Shown piece by piece: positions 1-5,977 of a DNA stretch of 9,818 nt. Position 1 is the first letter of the stretch, and each line of letters begins with the position of its first letter. This DNA is from a bacterium (GTDB lineage Bacteria; Hydrogenedentota; Hydrogenedentia; Hydrogenedentiales; SLHB01): positions 1-9,818 of the forward strand of contig JAAEQP010001488.1 of the NCBI GenBank assembly GCA_024231375.1, read 5' to 3'. The notes under the pieces are model-generated. The model saw only the letters and a program-made list of their open reading frames with translations, ran no database searches and was not told the origin of the DNA. The translations under genes and the position numbers were made by a program.

Positions 1-122
1 GTCGAGGGATCTCTTGCCCCAGCAACTGCTCTGGAGCGCGGGCCTCGGCGTCTACACGCACACATCATTGCTGTCGCCTCACAAGCTTCTTGTTCAGAAA
101 ACATAGGGGGATAGTGAATCGC

Positions 123-152
123 TTGTCAATCCGTTTGTCTTGCTTTTCTATT
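123..152 (+). promoter_or_regulatory. Weak promoter candidate for the YcxB-like gene
   Basis: TTGTCA at 123-128 and TCTATT at 147-152 are separated by 18 bases, giving 5/6 and 4/6 matches to sigma-70 boxes. An overlapping alternative is TTGCTT at 140-145 with TATCCT at 163-168, 17 bases apart. The region is locally AT-richer than the rest of the window and lies 70-100 bases before the chosen start at 225. The two alternatives cannot be ranked from sequence alone. Confidence 0.3.
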
Positions 153-224
153 CCGTCCATCCTATCCTCGCACGCGTCCGCAACGCGGGAATCCTGTGAG
201 CGGCAGTCATGGGGGAGGGGCGAC

Positions 225-758
225 ATGAAGTACGAACTGCAGATCACGTATGACGACTACAAATCGGCAATGCGGTGTCACGTGGCGCCAAGGCGGGTAT
301 TCAAGTTTCTTCTGTATGCGCTACTGGCTGCGATGCTGGCTCCATACGCCCTTGGCTGCCTCTTGGCATTCAGCGCGTTTCTCACTGGAGATGGTCGGGT
401 ATTTCACGCTCTTGCCTTCGGGGCTGTGTCTTGGGCTCTGTTGTTTGGGTATATGGCTCTGTTGTTTGGCGTCCTGCGTCCCTATAGGTGGAGGAAGAAC
501 TACAGGCAACAGAAGCTGTTTAGGAAACCGATCCAGTACGAGTTCACGGAAGCGAAGTTCCTCACCTCCGGAGACTATGGCAATACAGCAATACCATGGC
601 ATGAGTTCCACAAATGGGAAGAGGGGAAGCACGTATTCCTCGTCTATGTCTCCGATGTGCTCCTCACCATCATCCCCAAGAGGATATTCGCGAGTCAGGA
701 GGAACAGGAGCAACTCCGGAGCTACCTGACAAACGGAATTGGCAAGCCCGTACTGTAG
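225..758 (+). CDS. YcxB-like small membrane protein (hypothetical)
   Basis: This encodes a 177-residue protein of unknown role, probably in the inner membrane. Two hydrophobic segments are visible at about residues 27-53 and 62-84, followed by a basic stretch (RPYRWRKNYRQQ) expected to face the cytoplasm. A soluble C-terminal domain follows at about 104-166, with a YEFTEAKF strand, an IPWHEFHKW turn and an IIPKRIFASQEE motif. This two-TM plus small beta domain plan is that of the YcxB-like family, which has no assigned biochemical function. The ATG at 225 was chosen because a GGAGGGG ribosome site sits at 214-220, four bases upstream. The frame stays open upstream to a TTG at 90, but that extension is arginine- and serine-rich and lacks a ribosome site. 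G+C is about 52% (189 of 360 bases at 301-660), clearly below the other genes, which may mean a different origin or weak codon selection. It converges on the Gfo/Idh gene with a 26-base gap and no visible terminator. Confidence 0.72.
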   Translation: MKYELQITYDDYKSAMRCHVAPRRVFKFLLYALLAAMLAPYALGCLLAFSAFLTGDGRVFHALAFGAVSWALLFGYMALLFGVLRPYRWRKNYRQQKLFRKPIQYEFTEAKFLTSGDYGNTAIPWHEFHKWEEGKHVFLVYVSDVLLTIIPKRIFASQEEQEQLRSYLTNGIGKPVL

Positions 759-784
759 ACCTTCCTTCAAGACGAGCGGCCCAT

Positions 785-1786
785 TCACACGGGCAGTGCC
801 CGCGGAATCGCCACCCGCTGCCTTGACTTCCAGGACCGCAAGGCGGCGTCCACAACGCGCATGGAGACGATAGCGCTGGATGCGGGACTTTCGGGTTGCC
901 GCCGTCCGTCTACGGCGTCGAGGAAGGCCTGATGTTCGGCCACGAACAACTGGTCGCGCTCGACCGCGATGGTCTCGCAGGTCTCGGCTTCTTGTTCACG
1001 CCGCCCGATGCGGAGCCGGTTGGTCTCCATGTCCAGGATGGCCCATGCCTTGTCGCCGACGATTTCGTACTCGTGCCGCTGGGGCATTTGGATGTAGTTG
1101 AAGTGGATGGTACTCAGCAGCGGGGCGTCGTAGTCGAGGGTCATGTCCGCCACGTTGGGGTTTGAGCGCAAGGGCAAGTCGCCGCCGAACACCGCGGTCA
1201 TGTAGACGCCGGCCGGCGCCACGCCCATGAGCCAGTGGAAGATATCGGGCTGATGGACGTAGTCGAAAAGGAGCGCGCCTTCCAGGTCCGCCTGATGACG
1301 CGACCGCGAACAGACCAGGGTGATGTAGGTTCCTATCCGGCAATGCGCGTGCAGCACGGCGCCCAACTCGCCGGAGGCGATCACCTCTTTGAGGCGGTGC
1401 AGGCCGGGGTGAAAGTGCATCGTGAACCCAAAATCGAGAACGGTCCGAGCGTTGGCGGCGGCTTCGGCCATGCGTTCGGCGTCGGCCAGGCTGTCGCTCA
1501 TGGGCTTCTCGCACAGCACGTGCACCCCGGCACTGAGCGCGGCAATGGTCTGATCGGCATGGAGCGAGTGGGGCGTGGCGACGACGACCATGTTGGGTTG
1601 CGTGGCCAGCATCTCTTCGAAATCGCGGCAGATCTTCGGGTTGCCGGTTACCGCGGCCGCGGCGGTCAGAGCATCGGCGTTGGTGTCGCACAGTTCCACG
1701 CAGAGGTCCGGGCGTTCGGCCAGGAGCCGCGCGTGCCGTTGGCCGATGGACCCGCACCCGGATACGACGATACGCCTCACTGCCAT
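785..1786 (-). CDS. Gfo/Idh/MocA family NAD(P)-dependent oxidoreductase
   Basis: This is a 333-residue cytoplasmic oxidoreductase, normal in length for the family. Members oxidise or reduce sugars, sugar phosphates, inositols or nucleotide sugars using NAD(P). The N-terminal Rossmann fold shows the dinucleotide loop GCGSIGQRH at residues 10-18, then a VVVATPH strand end at 67-73. The family signature EKP is at 93-95, with Lys94 the expected catalytic lysine. The C-terminal alpha/beta domain carries FDYVHQPD at 174-181, whose Asp175 and His178 match the second active-site motif. The substrate cannot be read from sequence. The ATG at 1786 lies inside the end of the upstream SDR gene, 10 bases overlapping, and GGAGGG (plus-strand 1795-1800) sits eight bases before it, so translation is probably coupled. 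Pairing with an SDR suggests two successive redox steps, or an oxidation/reduction couple, on one sugar. It converges on the YcxB-like gene. Confidence 0.9.
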   Translation of the reverse strand: MAVRRIVVSGCGSIGQRHARLLAERPDLCVELCDTNADALTAAAAVTGNPKICRDFEEMLATQPNMVVVATPHSLHADQTIAALSAGVHVLCEKPMSDSLADAERMAEAAANARTVLDFGFTMHFHPGLHRLKEVIASGELGAVLHAHCRIGTYITLVCSRSRHQADLEGALLFDYVHQPDIFHWLMGVAPAGVYMTAVFGGDLPLRSNPNVADMTLDYDAPLLSTIHFNYIQMPQRHEYEIVGDKAWAILDMETNRLRIGRREQEAETCETIAVERDQLFVAEHQAFLDAVDGRRQPESPASSAIVSMRVVDAALRSWKSRQRVAIPRALPV

Positions 1787-2571
1787 GCGCTGAACCCTCC
1801 ATCCACGACCAGGGTGTGGCCGGTGATGTAGTCGGACGCGGGCGATGCCAGAAACAGGGCTGCCCCTTTCAAGTCAACGCCATCGCGCCCCATGCGCCCG
1901 AGCGGCGTGCGGTCGGCGTAGTCGTTGACGAAGTCGGGCGCCATTTCGCGAGGGCCGAACCCGCCGGGCGCGATCGCATTGACATGAACCCCCTTGGGCG
2001 AAAGCAAGGCGGCCAGATCGCGCGTCATGCCGAGGACGCCTGCCTTTGCCGCGGCGTAGTCGACGGGTTGACCGGACATGGCGTTGCGCTGGTACATCCG
2101 ACGATCACGCCCCACGAGAGCGGCGACCGAGGACACGTTGATGATCTTGCCGGACCCTTGATCGGCCATGCGCGATCCGACGGCTTTGCAGCAGAACAGC
2201 GACCCGGTCAGGTTGACGGCGATGAGGTTTTCGATGTCTTCGGGCGTGCGGTCGAAGAGAGGTCCCGGGCTGCCCGGGGGCGTTCCGCCAGCGTTGTTTA
2301 CCAGCACGTCGACGCGTCCCTTCCACCGGAACGCGTCCTCTGTCACTGCCTCGACCTGGGCGTAATCGCGCACGTCGAGCTGCGCCGACAAGGTCTCGCG
2401 ACCGTACTGATCCTTCAGCCGACCGGCCGCCTCCGCCGCATGCGCTGCTGTACGCGAGGTAATGACGACGTCGCAGCCCGCTTCGGCGAGCACCTCCGCC
2501 ATGTCGTATCCCAGGTGACGCGCACCGCCGATGACGATCGCCACTCTTCCGTCGAGTCGAAACAGATCCAT
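1777..2571 (-). CDS. Short-chain dehydrogenase/reductase (SDR)
   Basis: This is a 264-residue classical SDR, cytoplasmic, probably NAD(P)(H)-dependent. The glycine-rich cofactor motif reads IGGARHLG at residues 14-21, NNAG is at 92-95, and the structural Asn is N120. The catalytic residues are Ser148 (INVSS), Tyr172 and Lys176 (YAAAK), followed by VNAIAPGGF and a C-terminal VVDGGFSAW typical of the FabG or gluconate-5-dehydrogenase branch. The Ser-to-Tyr distance is 24 residues rather than the usual 13 or so, because of an insert ending MSGQPV before DYAAAK. A similar insert occurs, as I recall, in SDRs of nonulosonic-acid and flagellin-glycosylation clusters (PtmA-like), so a sugar substrate is more likely than a fatty acyl chain. 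It is the first gene of an operon with the Gfo/Idh gene, which starts before this one stops. The ATG at 2571 fits the domain start closely. Its ribosome site is only a G-run (GGGGG, plus-strand 2579-2583), a weak match. Confidence 0.92.
   Translation of the reverse strand: MDLFRLDGRVAIVIGGARHLGYDMAEVLAEAGCDVVITSRTAAHAAEAAGRLKDQYGRETLSAQLDVRDYAQVEAVTEDAFRWKGRVDVLVNNAGGTPPGSPGPLFDRTPEDIENLIAVNLTGSLFCCKAVGSRMADQGSGKIINVSSVAALVGRDRRMYQRNAMSGQPVDYAAAKAGVLGMTRDLAALLSPKGVHVNAIAPGGFGPREMAPDFVNDYADRTPLGRMGRDGVDLKGAALFLASPASDYITGHTLVVDGGFSAWQ
1787..1800 (-). promoter_or_regulatory. Ribosome binding site of the Gfo/Idh gene inside the SDR coding end
   Basis: Read on the minus strand this is GGAGGG, then eight bases, then ATG at 1786. 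It decides the start of the downstream gene and lies wholly within SDR codons. The SDR stop is at 1779-1777, so ribosomes ending the SDR can restart immediately. Confidence 0.7.
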
Positions 2572-2659
2572 GAGCTTGCCCCCATCGTTCGACAGTCACC
2601 CGGACGAATGCATTGGCAGTAGTACCGTGGGTTTTACGTTCAGCCTGGCGACTCGCTGC

Positions 2660-2688
2660 ACCTTAGCAGGGGCCTCGAATCCGGTCAA
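2660..2688 (-). promoter_or_regulatory. Promoter of the SDR-Gfo/Idh operon
   Basis: On the minus strand a TTGACC -35 box (plus-strand 2683-2688) is followed by exactly 17 bases and TAAGGT (2660-2665). An extended -10 TGC precedes the latter directly. The -35 matches consensus at 5/6; the -10 hexamer is weak at 3/6 but the TGn extension compensates. A transcript would begin near 2653 and carry a leader of about 80 bases before the SDR start at 2571. Confidence 0.5.
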
Positions 2689-2708
2689 GGCCACTGCGCG
2701 GAAATGCC

Positions 2709-2737
2709 TTGCAACTCGCCGGGTCATCGCGTAGAGT
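2709..2737 (+). promoter_or_regulatory. Promoter candidate for the small lipoprotein gene
   Basis: TTGCAA at 2709-2714 and TAGAGT at 2732-2737 are 17 bases apart and match sigma-70 boxes at 4/6 each. The predicted start near 2744 leaves a leader of about 105 bases. This promoter is back to back with the minus-strand SDR promoter, their -35 boxes 20 bases apart, which would allow one bound regulator to affect both. No operator palindrome is evident between them. Confidence 0.4.
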
Positions 2738-2849
2738 CCCTTGGGGAGAAACACGTTGGTCGAACAGATGGCCGATGCGGTACGCGGGGCTTTGCAGTTG
2801 ACGATTCCGTACTTGCTCATCGGCACTCGAACATGGGAGGACTGTTGAG

Positions 2850-3206
2850 ATGAAGCCAAGGCCTGTCGGTAGTGCATTGTTCCTTTCGCTGGCTGACATG
2901 GTTCTGGCCGGCTGCGCCACCGGTGGTGGGGAAGCCAAGAGTGCCGAACCGGCCCAACCCGTCCCGGCGGACAGTGCGTTCGCCAAAGTGAACCTGGGCA
3001 TGGGCGACACGCAGGCCACGGATATCCTTGGGCAACCCAATGACCGGCGCGTGTTCACTACCGGCAAGAGTTGGATTCCCTTTTACTACGGCTCGGACAC
3101 CGTGAACACCATGTATTACTACAAAGGCGAAGGGCGCATCGTGTTCAACGGCAAACGCCGGCTCAACAAGATCGTCTACGATCCCACCGAAGACGGGTAC
3201 AAATAG
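2850..3206 (+). CDS. Small BamE/SmpA-like lipoprotein
   Basis: This is a 118-residue predicted lipoprotein, envelope-located. The lipobox LAGC is at residues 19-22, with Cys22 the expected lipidated residue. A Gly/Ala/Pro-rich linker leads to one compact domain at about 44-110. That domain has VNLGMGDTQATDILGQPN (a helix then G-x-P, as in BamE and OmlA), WIPFYYGSDT, YYYKGEGRIVF and a closing IVYDPTEDGY. This is the helix plus beta-sheet layout of the SmpA/OmlA fold. The WxPFYxG and DPxEDGY motifs suggest a separate subfamily, not true BamE of the outer-membrane assembly machine, so no bam symbol is given. An oddity is Asp16 within the signal-peptide hydrophobic core, where lipoproteins rarely carry a charge. 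The ATG at 2850 has GGGAGG at 2835-2840, nine bases upstream. The gene stands alone: divergent from the SDR operon and closed by the terminator at 3244. Confidence 0.8.
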   Translation: MKPRPVGSALFLSLADMVLAGCATGGGEAKSAEPAQPVPADSAFAKVNLGMGDTQATDILGQPNDRRVFTTGKSWIPFYYGSDTVNTMYYYKGEGRIVFNGKRRLNKIVYDPTEDGYK

Positions 3207-3243
3207 GCTGGGTCTGCCCAGCGCAACTGGTACATAGTCACGG

Positions 3244-3279
3244 GCGCAGGTCCCCTTGGGGGATCTGCGCTCTCTTTTT
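3244..3279 (+). terminator. Rho-independent terminator after the lipoprotein gene
   Basis: A 12-base-pair stem pairs 3244-3255 with 3259-3270 around the three-base loop TTG. Eleven pairs are Watson-Crick and one is G-U (3250 with 3264). It is followed by TCTC and five T residues at 3275-3279. It starts 37 bases after the lipoprotein stop and lies just before the ilvD promoter. Confidence 0.88.
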
Positions 3280-3307
3280 GCCGCCGCGAACGCGAAAGGC
3301 GTATACT
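3278..3307 (+). promoter_or_regulatory. Promoter of ilvD
   Basis: TTGCCG at 3278-3283 (4/6) and TATACT at 3302-3307 (5/6) are 18 bases apart. The -35 box overlaps the last T residues of the preceding terminator. The expected start near 3314 gives a leader of about 42 bases, too short for a leader-peptide attenuator or T-box, so no attenuation signal for branched-chain amino acids is visible. Confidence 0.6.
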
Positions 3308-3355
3308 ACCGTCTTTCCAGCGAAGTTGAGTTCCATCCGCAAGGAGTGACGTGTC

Positions 3356-5026
3356 ATGAGAAGCGATGTTGTGAAGAAGGGTTTTGAACGCGCGCCGCAC
3401 CGGTCGCTCCTCTGGGCGACGGGTCAGATCAAGTCGAAGGAAGACTTCGACAAGCCGATCATCGCGGTGTGCAATAGTTTCGACCAGATTATCCCCGGCC
3501 ATGTCCATCTGGACGAGTTGGGCCGGTTGGCGCGGGAAGCCATTCGCGAAGCGGGCGGCATTCCGTTCGAATTCAACACCATCGGCGTGTGCGACGGGGT
3601 GGCCATGGGCCACGGCGGCATGAACTATAGCCTGCCGTCGCGCGAACTGATCGCCGACTGTGTCGAGTCCATGGTGAAAGCCCACATGTTCGACGGCATG
3701 GTGTGCATCCCCAACTGCGACAAGATCGTGCCGGGCATGCTGATGGCGTCGGTCCGCTGTAACCTGCCGACCCTCTTCGTGTCGGGCGGACCCATGGCAG
3801 CCGGCAAGACGAGCGATGGCAAGACGGTGGACCTGATCACCGTATTCGAAGGCGTGGGCGCATACAAGAAGGGCGAACTTACCGACGACGAACTCGCCGA
3901 TCTTGAGCGGACGGCGTGCCCCGGATGCGGATCGTGTTCGGGCATGTTCACAGCGAATTCGATGAACTGCCTGTGCGAAGTGCTGGGTATGGCGCTTCCG
4001 GGCAACGGCACGATCCTGGCCATCACCGAAGAGCGCCGTGAACTGGTGCGGCAGGCCGGGCGCCAGATCATGAAGCTGGTGGAGGCGGACCTGAAACCGC
4101 TCGACATTGTGACGCCGCAAGCCATCGATAACGCGTTGGCGTTGGACATGGCCATGGGCGGATCGACGAATACCGTGCTCCACACCCTGGCCGTGGCGAA
4201 CGAAGCCGGTATCGAGTATCCGCTGGAGCGCATCAACGAAGTTTCGGCCAAGGTGCCCAACATCTGCAAGGTGTCGCCGTCCTACCATTGGCACATGGAA
4301 GATGTGGACGCGGCGGGCGGTATCAGCGCGATTCTGGGCGAGCTTGCCAAGAAGGAAGGCGCCCTCCATCTCGACTGCAAGACCGTGACGCTGAAGACGC
4401 TCGGCGAGAACATCGAGGGCGTGGCATCCACCAATCTCGATGTCATCAAGACCGTCGCCGAACCCTACAGCCCCACGGGTGGCCTTGCCATTCTCTTCGG
4501 CAACCTGGCGCCGGACGGCGCGGTGATTAAGGAAGCCGGTGTGGACAAGGAAATCCTGACGCACACGGGTCCCGCGGTCATTTTTGAGAGTGAAGACGAC
4601 GCCATGCGCGGCATCCTTGACGGGAAGATCAAAGAAGGCGACGTGATCGTCATTCGGTACGAAGGCCCGAAGGGCGGTCCCGGCATGAAAGAAATGCTGT
4701 CGCCCACATCGGCCATCATGGGTATGGGCTTGGGATCGAAGGTGAGTCTGATTACGGACGGACGGTTCTCGGGCGGTACGCGCGGCGCGTGCATCGGGCA
4801 TGTGAGTCCCGAGGCGGCCGACGGCGGTCCCATCGGTCTGATTCGCGAAGGCGACACCATCGAGATCGACATCCCGGGCCGTACGCTGAACGTCAAGTTG
4901 ACCGATGCGGAACTGGAAGAGCGGCGCAAGGACCTGCCGCCGCCGCCGGACCGGAACCTGGCGGGTTGGTTGAAGCGCTACCAGCGCGTGGTGACCAGCG
5001 CCAACACGGGCGGAGTCGTCAAATAA
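3356..5026 (+). CDS. ilvD: Dihydroxy-acid dehydratase
   Basis: IlvD converts 2,3-dihydroxy-isovalerate and 2,3-dihydroxy-3-methylvalerate to the 2-oxo acids that precede valine/leucine and isoleucine, in the cytoplasm, using an Fe-S cluster and Mg. The 556-residue length fits the common bacterial and archaeal form, shorter than the roughly 616-residue E. coli enzyme. Visible motifs are [16 protein letters not shown] (74-89), [10 protein letters not shown] (92-101), [10 protein letters not shown] (119-128, with Fe-S ligand Cys121 and metal-binding Lys123), [10 protein letters not shown] (188-197, with Cys194 a ligand) and [10 protein letters not shown] (468-477, with Ser472 the likely base). 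The site that is cysteine in plant-type 2Fe-2S enzymes (PCN) reads PGH at 47-49, with Cys39 nearby. The sequence is intact. AAGGAG at 3341-3346 lies nine bases before the ATG. No other ilv or leu gene is in the window, so the pathway is scattered. A GT2 gene begins on the base after the TAA and is probably co-transcribed. Confidence 0.97.
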   Translation: MRSDVVKKGFERAPHRSLLWATGQIKSKEDFDKPIIAVCNSFDQIIPGHVHLDELGRLAREAIREAGGIPFEFNTIGVCDGVAMGHGGMNYSLPSRELIADCVESMVKAHMFDGMVCIPNCDKIVPGMLMASVRCNLPTLFVSGGPMAAGKTSDGKTVDLITVFEGVGAYKKGELTDDELADLERTACPGCGSCSGMFTANSMNCLCEVLGMALPGNGTILAITEERRELVRQAGRQIMKLVEADLKPLDIVTPQAIDNALALDMAMGGSTNTVLHTLAVANEAGIEYPLERINEVSAKVPNICKVSPSYHWHMEDVDAAGGISAILGELAKKEGALHLDCKTVTLKTLGENIEGVASTNLDVIKTVAEPYSPTGGLAILFGNLAPDGAVIKEAGVDKEILTHTGPAVIFESEDDAMRGILDGKIKEGDVIVIRYEGPKGGPGMKEMLSPTSAIMGMGLGSKVSLITDGRFSGGTRGACIGHVSPEAADGGPIGLIREGDTIEIDIPGRTLNVKLTDAELEERRKDLPPPPDRNLAGWLKRYQRVVTSANTGGVVK

Positions 5027-5968
5027 GTGAGTGACCGGACGGACCAGGGGCGGCCTTACGTGGTCGCGGTGGTGCTGACGTGGAACGACATAGAGATGTC
5101 GGCCACATGCATCCGGTCCGTCCTCGACAATACCTACGATTCAACGGGGGTCGTCTTGGTCGACAACGGCTCGGCGACCCCCGGGTGTCCCATCCTCAAA
5201 GAGCGATTCCCTGAGATCGTTCCCGTGCAACTCGACAAGAACTACGGATTCACGGGCGGCTGCAATCGGGGCATCGAGAAAGCACTGGAACTTGGCGCGG
5301 ACTACGTGTTTCTCCTGAACAACGATACTGTCGTTCACGAGGACGCCATCGCCGCACTCGTGGAGGCGATGGAAGCGCGTCCGGATGCCGGGTTCGCGAC
5401 CGCACTCCTGTTCTACCCGGGAGACGAGCGGCGCATTCAGTTCTGGCAAGGATTCATGCAGCGCGATGTGGGCCGCCACTACCATCCCGACGACGGGAAG
5501 GTGTTTGACGAGCGGTTCCGCGAGACGGTGGAGACGGAATTCGCGCCCGCCTGCGCGGTGCTGTTTCGTGCGGAAGCGCTGCGGCAGGTGGGGTTGTTCG
5601 ACGAGTCGCTGTTCACCAATTGGGAAGACTACGACCTCTGCCTTCGGTTCGCCGATGCGGGGTGGAAGATTCTGACGGTGGGCAAGGCCGAGGTCATCCA
5701 CGCCCACGGGCAGACCACCGGTCGTATCTCGCCGTTCATCACGTACTTCTTCACACGAAACCGCCTGATATGCCTGTTCCGTCACGGCCGGTTGCCGAAG
5801 ATTCTGCGGAACAGCGTGTTCATTCTACGCACGTTCTACTGGCAGATGCGCGAATATGGATGGACGAACTGGCCCGCCCACGGCGCGCTGCTCAAAGGGA
5901 TCCTGGCGTTCGTGTTCGGCGTCCGGGGCAAGGGCGGCGTACCCGCGAGCCGGAAGGACCGGGCCTAG
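5027..5968 (+). CDS. Family 2 glycosyltransferase (rhamnosyltransferase-like)
   Basis: This is a 313-residue inverting GT-A glycosyltransferase, probably membrane-associated on the cytoplasmic side, moving a sugar from a nucleotide donor to a polysaccharide or lipid acceptor. The N-terminal VVAVVLTWND strand is at 12-21, DNGS at 46-49 (nucleotide binding), NYGFTGGCNRGI at 72-83, and LLNNDTVV at 96-103 supplies the DXD-like metal site. FDESLFTNWEDYDLCLR at 191-207 carries the acidic ED pair (200-201) expected to act as base. This pattern is that of WbbL-like O-antigen transferases, but donor and acceptor cannot be told. No clear TM helix is present; the C-terminal part is basic with hydrophobic patches. 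The GTG at 5027 directly follows the ilvD TAA. Its ribosome site would be GGCGGAG within the ilvD end. A later GTG at 5060 is possible but would trim the first strand. It ends nine bases from the convergent protease gene. Confidence 0.88.
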   Translation: MSDRTDQGRPYVVAVVLTWNDIEMSATCIRSVLDNTYDSTGVVLVDNGSATPGCPILKERFPEIVPVQLDKNYGFTGGCNRGIEKALELGADYVFLLNNDTVVHEDAIAALVEAMEARPDAGFATALLFYPGDERRIQFWQGFMQRDVGRHYHPDDGKVFDERFRETVETEFAPACAVLFRAEALRQVGLFDESLFTNWEDYDLCLRFADAGWKILTVGKAEVIHAHGQTTGRISPFITYFFTRNRLICLFRHGRLPKILRNSVFILRTFYWQMREYGWTNWPAHGALLKGILAFVFGVRGKGGVPASRKDRA

Positions 5969-5977
5969 GCCTACCTC

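Noticed and set aside
2..106. Possible C-terminal end of a gene entering from the left edge (frame 2, stop at 104-106)
   Set aside because: Thirty-four residues with no recognisable feature; two other frames are also open over this stretch, so there is no basis to choose.
90..224. Upstream TTG start giving a 222-residue YcxB-like protein
   Set aside because: No ribosome site precedes it, the added residues are not family-like, and a strong site precedes the ATG at 225.
2596..2820. Possible 74-residue minus-strand gene before the SDR (start at 2820, stop 24 bases before the SDR ATG)
   Set aside because: About 70% of its codons end in G or C, which is suggestive. However, the start lacks a ribosome site, the protein resembles nothing I know, and the best SDR promoter lies inside it.
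2798..2826. TTGACG -35-like box close to the lipoprotein start
   Set aside because: The bases at 16-18 spacing (around 2820-2826, CGGCAC) bear no resemblance to a -10 box.
3176..4801. 541-residue open frame on the minus strand opposite ilvD
   Set aside because: It is antisense to an intact, motif-complete ilvD. Its His/Arg/Asp-rich composition is typical of the reverse of GC-biased codons, and it has no recognisable domain.
5962..5971. Perfect palindrome GGCCTAGGCC at the GT2 stop codon
   Set aside because: A ten-base palindrome with no loop and no T-tract cannot serve as a terminator and is common by chance in GC-rich DNA.
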